Notes: generated by a model not told the origin, from the letters alone. DNA of 64,000 nt from Bacteroidota bacterium (GCA_016718875.1 JADKBL010000058.1:1-64000), one strand, 5' to 3'. Shown: positions 1 to 7,935, counted from the first letter of the stretch. Made by a program: numbers and translations.

Positions 1-206
1 CATCACTGAATGAAAAAATACTCTCCTCGCCCTTATCATTGCACCACACCATTGCAGTCTTATCCGGCATTTTTGAAGCATACTCCACTTCTCATCTACA
101 ACGTCATAGAAGGCAAGAAATTGAGAATTCTCGGAACATTAATCCTGAAATTCTCCTGAAATGGTCATAAGAGGTGAATTGTCCTTTGAAGATATTTTTG
201 ATATCA
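1..206 (-). pseudogene. Decayed AMP-dependent acyl-CoA synthetase, N-terminal remnant
   Basis: No open frame survives, but reading the minus strand across frames recovers, in order, FTSYDHFR, NFRINVP, FYDVVDEKW and then MPDKTAMVWCNDKGEE followed by FSFSD. This matches the N-terminus of Bacteroidota AMP-binding acyl-CoA synthetases (a 'NFKINVPENFNF..YDVVDE....KTALVWCNDKGEE' pattern from family knowledge). At least three frame changes are needed within about 200 bases. A possible original ATG is at 204-206. The rest of the gene lies left of the window. In relatives this gene follows an XRE-cupin regulator, and the remnant of that regulator sits just upstream here, which supports the call. Confidence 0.7.
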
Positions 207-241
207 TATGATCTGATTTTGATACAATTATAAAATTATAA

Positions 242-788
242 CTATTGAAGCCCTGACTCTCTTATTGTTCCAGAGCCTTCATCTTGTCTGTATCCTGGAT
301 AATAATAAGCAGGTCTTTCCACTCATTTCAGTATAATGTCATGGTTGTCAATTACAATCTGCCCCCTGCCTTCGATAACATAATTGAACTCCTGACCTGG
401 ATGAGAATTAAATTCCGGAGATTCCTTTTCCGTTTCCGGGTCAATAGTAACCATGAATGGTTCAGCTTTTTTATGAGTAAAATTATATGCAAGACTCTCA
501 TATTTATAATGTTTCCGGCGTTCGATGTTCAGACCTTTACCATTTCTGACCACCCCATAAACATGAAGTTTAGGATTGTTGCCACCGCTATCGGCACGGC
601 GTTCAATATTAAGCCGCGATGCCTTATATATGAAACTTACCAGTATATCAGCATTTTCCACTTTCATATACTTGTTTGTACTGGTCGAATGTCACACCAA
701 GGTTTTCAGCCATCTTTTCAGCAGAAATATCCGATATTTCACGAATTTCCTTAATCCGTTTAGCGATTTGTTTCATTTCGTCAATCAT
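242..788 (-). pseudogene. Broken XRE-family regulator with cupin domain
   Basis: The reading starts at ATG 786-788 with MIDEMKQIAKRIKEIREISD and continues through a helix-turn-helix (ISAEKMAENLGVTFDQYKQVYESG), then hits a stop. The cupin half continues in another frame (about 323-667) with the family hallmarks PKLHVYGVVRNGKGLNIERR, KKAEPFMVTI and SHPGQEFNYVIEGRG. The last stretch (AYYYPGYR, then MKALEQ) needs two further frame changes. An intact homologue has about 180 residues in one frame. Such regulators usually precede an acyl-CoA synthetase gene, and that neighbour is decayed too, so the pair looks inactivated together. Poor sequence near a contig end is the alternative. Confidence 0.75.
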
Positions 789-926
789 GGCAATGCAATT
801 TTTGTAATGCTTAAATTCAGGTTTCTATTACTGAAAATAATCTGACTTGCCGCTAAACCAGCATGCCTGCAATTACTACCTGCAGAGCACACAAGACCAT
901 AGAAGATAGAATGAATATTCTGCAAA

Positions 927-953
927 TTGATATTTCGATTTTTATATCTTTGC
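927..953 (+). promoter_or_regulatory. Bacteroidota-type promoter of tRNA-Gln
   Basis: The -7 element TATCTTTGC (945-953) is an exact TAnnTTTG match, and a TTGA lies upstream at 927-930 as a possible -33 element. The predicted transcription start falls a few bases before the tRNA at 965. The assignment rests on consensus and position only. Confidence 0.6.
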
Positions 954-964
954 AACCGCAAAAT

Positions 965-1037
965 TGTCCCGTGGTGTAATTGGCAATACGTCTGATTCTG
1001 GATCAGAAGAGTTCAGGTTCGAGACCTGACGGGACAA
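965..1037 (+). tRNA. tRNA-Gln (anticodon CUG)
   Basis: A complete cloverleaf can be drawn: acceptor stem TGTCCCG/CGGGACA, D arm GTG/TAC around TAATTGGCAA, anticodon stem TCTGA/TCAGA with loop TTCTGGA (anticodon CTG, reading CAG), variable loop AGAGT, and T arm TCAGG-TTCGAGA-CCTGA. The discriminator base is A at 1037 and CCA is not encoded. It lies directly behind an exact TAnnTTTG promoter and before a hairpin terminator. Two decayed copies of its 3' half occur about 1 and 1.7 kb downstream, suggesting the gene has served as a recombination or integration target. Confidence 0.95.
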
Positions 1038-1047
1038 CAAAACAGTG

Positions 1048-1087
1048 CGAGAGTGAGAGCGTGAGCGGGCACTCTCGTTTTGTTTTC
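1048..1087 (+). terminator. Rho-independent terminator after tRNA-Gln
   Basis: A perfect 8-bp stem, CGAGAGTG (1048-1055) with CACTCTCG (1070-1077), is followed by TTTTGTTTTCT. It begins 11 bases after the tRNA 3' end. Confidence 0.75.
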
Positions 1088-1152
1088 TCAAAACTCGCTC
1101 CCACACTCACACTATAGCCCGCCTGGTCGAGAAGTTTATCCTGACTTGCACA

Positions 1153-1177
1153 TTGAAATCACAAATTGTGATTTCAA
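1153..1177. promoter_or_regulatory. 25-bp palindrome upstream of ORF6N gene (candidate operator)
   Basis: This is a perfect inverted repeat with 12-bp arms, TTGAAATCACAA and TTGTGATTTCAA, around a single central A. It lies 40 bases before the ATG at 1217. A near copy (1427-1451, one arm mismatch, central T) lies inside the gene itself, where it encodes LISQFVTS. The upstream copy could likewise be read as LKSQIVIS, but in a different frame from the gene. An autoregulatory operator is an inference; the symmetry and the internal copy are visible. Confidence 0.5.
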
Positions 1178-1216
1178 GATTTAAATAATAAATTTACCTG
1201 AACAAACGCGAAAGAT

Positions 1217-1765
1217 ATGGCAAAAGGGTCAAATAAAATAGCAATACCAGAGGAAATAATAACAAGTAAAATCTATTTGATAAGAGATAAAAAAGTAATG
1301 TTGGATGAAGACCTGGCTCAGCTTTACAATGTTTCAACCGGAGTCCTGAATCAGGCTGTTAAACGAAATAAAAACCGCTTCCCTGATGACTTTATGTTCC
1401 AGATTACAAAAGAGGAGTTCGATATCTTGATATCACAATTTGTGACATCAAGTTGGGGCGGTCGTCGGAAACTCCCAAATGCTTTTACTGAGCAAGGAGT
1501 GGCAATGTTATCAGGTGTATTGCATAGTGAACGAGCGATAACAGTAAACATCCAGATCATGCGTGTATTTACTAAAGTCAGAGAAATCCTGACTGATAAT
1601 TTAAGCGTACGGCTCGAAATAGAAGAGATTAAAAAGCAACTGGTAAACCATGATAAAAATATAGAGCTTGTCTTTAGTTATCTTGATGAGCTTATCGAGA
1701 AACATGATAATCCAAAACCAAGGAAAGCAATAGGTTTCAAACCCTCCCACAACGATAATCAATAA
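1217..1765 (+). CDS. ORF6N domain DNA-binding protein
   Basis: The 182-residue protein begins with the ORF6N/KilA-N-like domain (about residues 10-105). Visible hallmarks are KIYLIRDKKVMLDEDLAQLY, VLNQAVKRNKNRFPDDFMFQ, the SQFVTSSWGGRRKLPNAFTE block and GVAMLSGVLHSERAI. A charged helical tail (residues 120-182) may form a coiled coil. ORF6N domains are known from phage and mobile-element proteins and are thought to bind DNA; its target here is unknown. The gene stands alone between the tRNA-Gln and two tRNA-derived repeats, which fits an accessory, horizontally moving locus. A near-palindromic 25-bp sequence lies inside the codons for the SQFVTSS motif and is mirrored upstream. Confidence 0.85.
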   Translation: MAKGSNKIAIPEEIITSKIYLIRDKKVMLDEDLAQLYNVSTGVLNQAVKRNKNRFPDDFMFQITKEEFDILISQFVTSSWGGRRKLPNAFTEQGVAMLSGVLHSERAITVNIQIMRVFTKVREILTDNLSVRLEIEEIKKQLVNHDKNIELVFSYLDELIEKHDNPKPRKAIGFKPSHNDNQ

Positions 1766-1900
1766 AATCGATTATTGTAAATTAAAATATACATCTTCAA
1801 CAATCTCAAATTCTAATGTGAGGTTAATCTTATTCGGATAAGATACCCAAAAAAACTCATGAAGTTTCTTGCCAGGTTTTGGGGATAACAGGTATTAAAT

Positions 1901-2035
1901 AATGGAAATGTAATGATTTTGTCTTTTACAATACAATTGATAACTAATGTGTTAAGATAAGAATATTATATTCTCGTATTCTTCTGGATCAGAAGAGTTC
2001 ATCCGCCAACTGGCGGAGAGACCTGGCGGGACAAC
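1901..2035 (+). repeat. Direct repeat copy 1 with tRNA-Gln 3'-half and palindrome insert
   Basis: This stretch matches 2593-2730 over nearly its whole length, with scattered substitutions and small gaps. Its right part reproduces the tRNA-Gln sequence TTCTGGATCAGAAGAGTTCA (1982-2001). The T loop is then replaced by a 16-nt palindrome, TCCGCCA-AC-TGGCGGA (2002-2017), after which GAGACCTGGCGGGACAAC resumes the T stem and acceptor stem. The left part is not tRNA sequence. It cannot fold as a working tRNA because the 5' half is missing. Confidence 0.8.
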
Positions 2036-2345
2036 TATTAAGAATTCCAAGCCTCTCTATATCAACATAATAGAGAGGTTTGTTATATTTAGGGGACAAT
2101 ACAGGGGACATTTTTATTAAAGTAATTATAGTATGAATTTTTTTAAACATTCGCCACCGACCTCAATAAAATTTCTGAGCACAAAGTGCCGGGGATTTTT
2201 TGTTTCAATCTGAACCCCACTCCTTCAGTCTCAAAATTTTATTTATATTATTGTTGTCATCCTGAACAATTCTACTTTTTACACGTTTCTCATGTAGAAT
2301 CATTATAAAAAATAAAGTTCAGGATAAATAAAAAGAAAAGTCATT
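2036..2345. other. Non-coding gap with nested inverted repeat
   Basis: No gene is visible. Near the right end, a bipartite inverted repeat pairs ATCCTGAAC (2259-2267) with GTTCAGGAT (2317-2325) and, inside it, ATTCTAC (2269-2275) with GTAGAAT (2294-2300). It ends 20 bases before the ATG at 2346, so it could be a 5' leader structure or the remnant of a small interspersed repeat. The stretch at about 2091-2112 contains GGGGACA twice. Confidence 0.4.
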
Positions 2346-2537
2346 ATGAAAAAGTTATTATTCACCGGCTTTCTGGCTTTAGGCACTATGGCAGTAGCAA
2401 TTCAAACCTCAGCTGTTTCTGATTTAAATAAATATTCTGTCGCTGCATCGGCAAAAGAAACGAAGAAATCTCCAACTCCAAGAGACCTTGTTTACTACAA
2501 GATCCTGTTTCCTACGGATAACAGGAAAGGTTGCTGA
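2346..2537 (+). CDS. Small putative secreted protein, unknown
   Basis: This 63-residue frame starts with a convincing signal peptide (MKKLLFTGFLALGTMAVA, possible cleavage near residue 23). A short polar remainder rich in Lys, Ser and Thr follows, with a single Cys at the very C-terminus. I do not recognise a family. It lies between the two copies of the ~136-bp tRNA-derived repeat, so it may be cargo of that segment or the 5' end of a truncated gene. Upstream is a nested inverted repeat but no clear promoter. Confidence 0.4.
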   Translation: MKKLLFTGFLALGTMAVAIQTSAVSDLNKYSVAASAKETKKSPTPRDLVYYKILFPTDNRKGC

Positions 2538-2592
2538 TTGGAAAAACCAGTGTCCCTGACCACAATCGGCCGGAGCAAATTGACCACCTCAG

Positions 2593-2730
2593 AATGGAAA
2601 TGTAATGATTTTGTCTTTATAACTTACAATTGATATTCAGTGTGTTAAGTTAAGAGTATTATATTCTCGGATTCTTCCGGATCAGAATAGTTCATCCACC
2701 CACTGGCGGAGAGACCTGACAGGACAACAA
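2593..2730 (+). repeat. Direct repeat copy 2 with degraded tRNA-Gln 3'-half
   Basis: It aligns with 1901-2035. Both copies begin AATGGAAATGTAATGATTTT and end GGACAAC. The tRNA-derived part is more decayed (CCGGATCAGAATAGTTCA), and the palindrome has lost symmetry (TCCACCCACTGGCGGA). The copies bracket a segment of about 0.55 kb that holds the small secreted ORF. Confidence 0.8.
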
Positions 2731-2742
2731 TTGCAATTAAAA

Positions 2743-3462
2743 TTACATCGAAGCTGAAAAAGAACTCTTGTCATATGGTTCCTTAAGCCTTTCCTCAAGC
2801 CATTTAATTGTCTCATCCTGCTTAAAATCCGCTACTCCGTGTACAGGAATATCAAGTTTCTCTGCCTCAAGGCGCTTTTTAAGCTCCCTGATCCAGACAC
2901 CCTGACCATCCTGCTGAATGTCATCAAGCCATGTGCGGGTCACCCCGCAACTCGGGCTGCCCTGTTTGCCCAGGATGCCCACAATCTCAAATCCCTGGAA
3001 AAGATACTCCCGCATCGTAAAGATCTGATCATCAATGAGGCGATTAAGCCGCTTCATGCCAGCAGGACTTTCCATACCTGGTCGCACATCAAAACGACCA
3101 AGGCCCAGAACATATAGTTCTATACAGGGCATCTGAATCAAACCTACCTGCTTTTCCTTCAGGTATTCAATAAGTGGCTCCATCATTGCGGGGAAGTCCC
3201 CTTCATGAACAATACGTGCGTTCTGATTAAGGATACAATGGGAAAGAAAGACAACTCTTCCGGAACGATTATCCCCCCTCCAGTCTCGCTTGTTCTCTTC
3301 CCTGCCGTGAAAACCACTTTCGGGAATTGAATAGTCCGGTGAAGGGATTTGATTTTCAGCAGCATCGGTATTGCATGCATTAAGTGCAACTGCAGCCGCG
3401 GGAACCAAGCCTATAAAATGGCGCCTTGATAATGAGGATTTCTTGTGCATAATGGTTTTCAT
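2743..3462 (-). CDS. Tat-exported TudS-related putative desulfidase lipoprotein
   Basis: The 239-residue protein has a twin-arginine-like start (SRRHFIG, residues 12-18), a hydrophobic stretch and a possible lipobox ending at Cys30. The mature part carries the DUF523/TudS-like pattern: SHCILNQNA (Cys76), MPCIE (Cys113) and GSPSCGV (Cys172). In thiouracil desulfidases, three such cysteines bind a 4Fe-4S cluster that takes up sulfur. The closest group I recall is the 'CD3072 family TudS-related' proteins. Tat export would suit a protein folded around a cofactor before secretion, but an exported form is unusual. It is followed on the same strand by nothing obviously related; the aldo/keto reductase upstream also carries Fe-S clusters. 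Confidence 0.7.
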   Translation of the reverse strand: MKTIMHKKSSLSRRHFIGLVPAAAVALNACNTDAAENQIPSPDYSIPESGFHGREENKRDWRGDNRSGRVVFLSHCILNQNARIVHEGDFPAMMEPLIEYLKEKQVGLIQMPCIELYVLGLGRFDVRPGMESPAGMKRLNRLIDDQIFTMREYLFQGFEIVGILGKQGSPSCGVTRTWLDDIQQDGQGVWIRELKKRLEAEKLDIPVHGVADFKQDETIKWLEERLKEPYDKSSFSASM

Positions 3463-3554
3463 CTATTTACGATTTGAGTGGAAAAGACAGTGCCGTCAGT
3501 ATTTTGCAATCAGAATCAGTTTATATTGGATGATGTCCTATTTTGCCTCTATTT

Positions 3555-4697
3555 TCACGCTGAAAGCATTTCTGTTACTTTCGGCATCCAGCTGCTGATC
3601 TCTATCTTTTGCGGACATTTATCCTCACATTCCTTACATGCAATACATTTATCCGATCGCTGAGAAGGGGTCAGATAAATAGAATACCTGAATTTTGCTG
3701 CTGCCAGGTCATTATAAAGATATGCATGGTTAAAGAATTCGAAATTAGCCGGGATTTCCACTCCATGTGGACAAGGCATACAGTATTTGCAATTGGTACA
3801 TGGCACTGCAATCCCAGACCTGTAGCTTTTTCTTAAGGCTGCAATGGCTTTCTTTTCAGTAGTCGTAAAGCTGTTAACCGCTGATCCGTCTGCTGAAAGT
3901 AGATTTTCATCAACCTGCTCCATACTGCTCATCCCGCTGAGCACCAGCGAGACCTCCGGCTGATTCCAGATCCATTTCAGGGCCAGATCAGCAGGAGTAT
4001 AAAGATCAGCTACCTGATCCATTGCATCCCTGACTGATGCCGGAGGATTGGCAAGATGGCCCCCCAGGAGTGGTTCCATCACTACAACACCAATACCTCT
4101 GCTGGCAGCAAGCTTAAGACCTTTAATGCCAGCCTGATTACTGATGTCCATATAGTTATACTGGATCTGACAGAAGGTCCAGTCATATGCTTTTATGATC
4201 TCTTCAAAAACATCATAAGAATCATGAAATGAGAAGCCCAGATAACGGATGCGACCATCTTTTATAGCCGCCTCTGCCTTTTTAATCAGATCGTGTTTCA
4301 ATACAATATCCGACCATCTTTTTCTTGTAAGGGCATGTAACAAATAGAAATCAATATGGTCAGTCGAGAGTTTATGCAGCTGTTCATCAAGTAGCCTGTC
4401 AAAATCAGCAGGCTCATTTACCAGCCACACAGGAAGCTTGTCGGCAAGTTTAACACGCTCTCTGTATCCGTCCTGCAATGCTTTGCCCACAACAATTTCA
4501 CTGTTGCCCTGATGATAGGGATAAGCTGTATCAATATAATTAACCCCTTTATCAATTGCATTACGGATCATCCTTATGACAAGCTCTTCATTAATGTTCG
4601 CTCCTAACGGCTGATTATCAGTCGTAGGCAGACGCATGCATCCGAAACCTAGTGCGGAAGGTTGCCAGTCAAGCTTGCCAAAATTTCTGTATTTCAT
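3555..4697 (-). CDS. Aldo/keto reductase with C-terminal 4Fe-4S ferredoxin domain
   Basis: Residues 1-290 form an aldo/keto reductase TIM barrel, with the catalytic tetrad visible as Asp56 and a nearby Tyr in YIDTAYPYHQG, Lys87 in ADKLP and His121 in LLHAL. The C-terminal ~90 residues hold two cysteine clusters, CTNCKYCMPCPHGV and CIACKECEDKCP, typical of the Bacteroidota/Firmicutes AKR-ferredoxin fusions. It probably reduces or oxidises a carbonyl substrate in the cytoplasm, exchanging electrons through the clusters; the substrate is unknown. An exact TAnnTTTG promoter lies upstream. The length of 380 aa is normal for this subfamily. Confidence 0.88.
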   Translation of the reverse strand: MKYRNFGKLDWQPSALGFGCMRLPTTDNQPLGANINEELVIRMIRNAIDKGVNYIDTAYPYHQGNSEIVVGKALQDGYRERVKLADKLPVWLVNEPADFDRLLDEQLHKLSTDHIDFYLLHALTRKRWSDIVLKHDLIKKAEAAIKDGRIRYLGFSFHDSYDVFEEIIKAYDWTFCQIQYNYMDISNQAGIKGLKLAASRGIGVVVMEPLLGGHLANPPASVRDAMDQVADLYTPADLALKWIWNQPEVSLVLSGMSSMEQVDENLLSADGSAVNSFTTTEKKAIAALRKSYRSGIAVPCTNCKYCMPCPHGVEIPANFEFFNHAYLYNDLAAAKFRYSIYLTPSQRSDKCIACKECEDKCPQKIEISSWMPKVTEMLSA

Positions 4698-4738
4698 GTC
4701 ACTTCTGCTCGTTTAAATATCTCTTATTACAATCGGCC

Positions 4739-4746
4739 CAAATTTA
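4739..4746 (-). promoter_or_regulatory. -7 promoter element for the aldo/keto reductase
   Basis: On the minus strand the sequence reads TAAATTTG, an exact TAnnTTTG match about 42 bases before the ATG at 4697. Confidence 0.45.
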
Positions 4747-4872
4747 GCCTCAATGAGCAGATCTTACAACACCTTTTTAAAATAAACCTGAATTGTGGTC
4801 ATTCCGGACGGCTTTTGGGGTATATCAAATATTTAGTTTACTCCAACGCTTCATTTGAAATGCCTGCTAAAT

Positions 4873-5445
4873 CTATTCGGGAACCGGTTTTAATTCCCCT
4901 TCCCCCATCTCTCTTTTCCAGATTTCACCATTTTTTCTGTCCAGGTATGTTATTGAAATATATCCAACCCTCACTATCAAAGTAATTACTCCTGAACGTG
5001 TGGTAAATCTTGTAAAATCTCCCTGAGTCAGTTCTCTTATGCGCTTTGGCTCATTGAACAGAAACCTGTCTGCATTTCTGTATTGATGATACCTGCTTAA
5101 ACCATTGCCAAACTTTTCGGAGTATTGCTTTTGTATTTCAAAAAAGCCATATTCAAGTGAATCCTTTCTATCATAAGGCAGATTTACTCTGACTTTATAT
5201 GTTGTCTGACTAATTCCTGTGCCTAATACATAAATCTCGCAGTTCCTCTCTAAAAATACACCATTAAGTTTAATCTGATTTTCTTTTAATTTTTGTGGAT
5301 TGGTATATCCCAACTTTATCAACTCTTCAGCAAAATTTTCTATAGTACCATTTATCGGAATTTTTTCAAATTCCATGTGCTTGTCTGACAAACATCCATT
5401 CAATAGTATAATGAGAATTAAAAGGGTAAATAGTTGGATTTTCAT
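4873..5445 (-). CDS. Putative lipoprotein, unknown function
   Basis: I place the start at the internal Met (5445), which gives MKIQLFTLLILIILLNGC, a standard lipoprotein signal with lipobox LNGC; an upstream Met would add ten residues before the signal. The mature ~170 residues contain alternating beta-rich segments (TYKVRVNLPYDR, GVITLIVRVGYISITYLDRK) and no motif I recognise. It stands alone between the aldo/keto reductase and the SpoIIE-type phosphatase, all on the minus strand. It is probably anchored in the envelope. Confidence 0.65.
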   Translation of the reverse strand: MKIQLFTLLILIILLNGCLSDKHMEFEKIPINGTIENFAEELIKLGYTNPQKLKENQIKLNGVFLERNCEIYVLGTGISQTTYKVRVNLPYDRKDSLEYGFFEIQKQYSEKFGNGLSRYHQYRNADRFLFNEPKRIRELTQGDFTRFTTRSGVITLIVRVGYISITYLDRKNGEIWKREMGEGELKPVPE

Positions 5446-5516
5446 TTTAGCAGACTTCGATTTTAAAATATTCAAATTGTAATGGGTACAGGAAAAAAAC
5501 TTAATTAATTAATATA

Positions 5517-7550
5517 CTACCTGATTCTGAACCCGATTACCATAATATCATCGATCTGACTGTTCTCGCCCATCCATTCACTTAAAACCTTTTCCAGAAT
5601 AATTTTGCTTTCAGCTATTGATTTGGAATTGTTTTTTAATAATTGTTCCCTGAATTTTCTGTAACCAAATTTCTTAATATTCCGACTATCGAACTGATCA
5701 GGAAAACCATCTGAAAACAGATAAAATGTATCCCCTTTAAAAATATCTATTTCATGAAAAGTAAAATTCGCCATTTTGTCATTTATCCCAATTGGCATCA
5801 AATCGCCTTTGATCTCATACAACCGGTCATCACCGCCTGATTCACATCGTAGTAACCCGACTTCCGGCAGATTTGCTTTCCGGATAAGATATAATGGGTT
5901 ATTTGCTCCTGCAAACTGCAATTTCATGTTTTCAGGATCAAGAGTACATAAGGCAATGTCCATTCCATCCTTTTGCTCTCCCCTCTCACCTTTTTGCTGT
6001 AATGAATGTATTACTTCCTTTCTTAAATGTCTCAGAATAACTCCCGGGTGAGTGATATACTCCTTATTAACTATTTCATTAAGCAATGCCATACCCAGCA
6101 TACTCATAAATGCACCGGGAACGCCATGACCTGTGCAATCAGCTGCAGCTAAAACAGTCTTGTTTTCAATATTTGAAATCCAGTAAAAATCGCCACTTAC
6201 AATATCTTTTGGTTTATATAAAACGAAATGCTCTCCCAGCAATGATTCTAACTGTTCTTCCTGGGGCAAAATTGATGATTGAATATATTTGGCATAGTTT
6301 ATACTGCTGATAATTTCTTCTTTTTGCTGTCGCAATACTTCCCTCTGTTCTTTCAGTTCCAGGCTCTGCTTCTCCAATAAGATCCGACGCTCATCAAGTA
6401 CAGCTGTCATCCTTTTTGACCGTTTCAGGCTATAATAATAGAGAAGAATGATTCCAAGAGCCAGCAGCAGTATCAGTCCCAATCCTATAATTACAATTAA
6501 CTGTATCAGCTTGTTTTTTTCGAGAACTTCCACCTCTGACTGTTTTCTGGCAACTTCAAACTCCGTACGCAGATCAGCCATTTTCTGAATGTTCTTAAAG
6601 CTTTTTATACTGTCATTTGCATTTAAATACAGTGTCTGATAGAAAAATGCACTGTCGTACCTTGCGGAAATCTGATATAGCTTTGAAAGCCGGTATGCTC
6701 CATCGCGCTGAAATTCGAGATAATTGTTCTTTTTGGCTTTGTAAAAGCCTGACTTTGCGGTGGCAATCCCATCATTTATTTTTCCTTTGTGCTGAAGTAT
6801 GGCAGCATATTCAATCATAAACTGGGTAACGGCACGTTCGTCTCCCTGATTGTTAAGTATTTCAATAGCACGCAAAAGATATTCCTCTGCCTTCTGGTAC
6901 TGTGATTGCCTGGAATAAACCAAACCCGAATTTCCGAGACAAAAGGCGTATTCAGTAAGATTACCCATCTTCTGATATATTTTGCCTGTTTCAGTGAATA
7001 AAACTAATGCGGTATCATATTGCCCCATTGAATAATTTGTATAACCCAGGTTGTGAAGGGCGGAAGCTAGCTTTATCGTATCTTCCTCTTCTCTGAAGAT
7101 TGCAACAGCATTTTTCAGATAGTATTTAGCATTATTAAAATTCTCCTGCTGGACATATGCTTCAGTTATATAAGTATATGTTGCAGCCAGACCTATCCTG
7201 TTTTTATCGGCTTCATAATATTTTGCAGCCTTCATAAAACATTCAAGTGCTGCAGCAAGTTTACCGGAATTCAGGCAGCCAAATCCTTTATATACATAAG
7301 CCTGTGAAGGATTAATATTCAGTTTTTCAGCAAGAGATATTGCCTGATCACTATACTTAATAATTGTATCATAATCGACCGAATTTGATGCCAGACGGCA
7401 AAGGAGATTAAATTTCTTTAAATCATCCTTAATTTGGCCATGGTTTATTAAGTATAAAATACTGTCGGGCGATTGACAATTAACTACATGGAGTGTATTT
7501 ATTGCCAAAAATATGGAAATAAGAATAGATAAATTTAACCGGATAAACAT
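5517..7550 (-). CDS. TPR sensor with C-terminal SpoIIE/PP2C serine phosphatase
   Basis: The start is taken at the Met giving MFIRLNLSILISIFLAINTL, a signal sequence; the longer frame would place 14 charged residues before it. A periplasmic region with about six tetratricopeptide repeats follows (for example AAALECFMKAAKYYE and ALHNLGYTNYSMGQYDTALV). Next come one transmembrane helix (LIVIIGLGLILLLALGIILL), a coiled-coil linker and a PPM/SpoIIE phosphatase domain with GDFYWIS, AAADCTGHGVPGAFMSML, LFSDGFPDQF and QIDDIMVIGF. The Asp and Gly residues for metal binding are present. Such proteins dephosphorylate anti-sigma antagonists or similar partners; the partner is not in the window. Confidence 0.88.
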   Translation of the reverse strand: MFIRLNLSILISIFLAINTLHVVNCQSPDSILYLINHGQIKDDLKKFNLLCRLASNSVDYDTIIKYSDQAISLAEKLNINPSQAYVYKGFGCLNSGKLAAALECFMKAAKYYEADKNRIGLAATYTYITEAYVQQENFNNAKYYLKNAVAIFREEEDTIKLASALHNLGYTNYSMGQYDTALVLFTETGKIYQKMGNLTEYAFCLGNSGLVYSRQSQYQKAEEYLLRAIEILNNQGDERAVTQFMIEYAAILQHKGKINDGIATAKSGFYKAKKNNYLEFQRDGAYRLSKLYQISARYDSAFFYQTLYLNANDSIKSFKNIQKMADLRTEFEVARKQSEVEVLEKNKLIQLIVIIGLGLILLLALGIILLYYYSLKRSKRMTAVLDERRILLEKQSLELKEQREVLRQQKEEIISSINYAKYIQSSILPQEEQLESLLGEHFVLYKPKDIVSGDFYWISNIENKTVLAAADCTGHGVPGAFMSMLGMALLNEIVNKEYITHPGVILRHLRKEVIHSLQQKGERGEQKDGMDIALCTLDPENMKLQFAGANNPLYLIRKANLPEVGLLRCESGGDDRLYEIKGDLMPIGINDKMANFTFHEIDIFKGDTFYLFSDGFPDQFDSRNIKKFGYRKFREQLLKNNSKSIAESKIILEKVLSEWMGENSQIDDIMVIGFRIR

Positions 7551-7557
7551 AGAGCAA

Positions 7558-7935
7558 TTAACGTGGTGGCGGGATCCTGATGAACGGATCAATACTTACC
7601 ACAGTGCCATTATCTGTGACAAAAGTTATGAAATATTCATCCTCCAGTTCTTTACGGGTTTCTACTATATCCACGATAAATATTTTCCTCAGTCCCACTC
7701 TTTGGGGTTCGGTTTTAAAAACTTTACCAGCGGGATTTTTATCACTTACCCAAATTCGGGCTATATCTTTTATCCCGCTTTTCTTTTCCAGTTCCCAGGC
7801 AACCTTTGACCCTGAGTCAACGATTGCTTTATGGGTATGGTTCCCTGAATTTCCATTTGTATCACGCAGGAAAAGTTCATATCCTATGTTTTTCCCTTTT
7901 TTTACAATTTTAACTCTTAAAAATATTGTAACCAT
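7558..7935 (-). CDS. Hypothetical protein, 125 aa
   Basis: This is a soluble, charged, beta-rich protein with no signal peptide (start MVTIFLRVKIVKKGKN). I do not recognise a family. It ends eight bases before the chosen start of the TPR/SpoIIE phosphatase on the same strand, so the two may be co-transcribed. The C-terminus DPFIRIPPPR is proline-rich. An upstream gap of 180 bases to the divergent membrane gene shows no clear promoter for it. Confidence 0.5.
   Translation of the reverse strand: MVTIFLRVKIVKKGKNIGYELFLRDTNGNSGNHTHKAIVDSGSKVAWELEKKSGIKDIARIWVSDKNPAGKVFKTEPQRVGLRKIFIVDIVETRKELEDEYFITFVTDNGTVVSIDPFIRIPPPR

Noticed and set aside
284..845. Two plus-strand frames near the left edge
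   Set aside because: They lie opposite the recognisable XRE-cupin remnant, and their protein sequence is nondescript.
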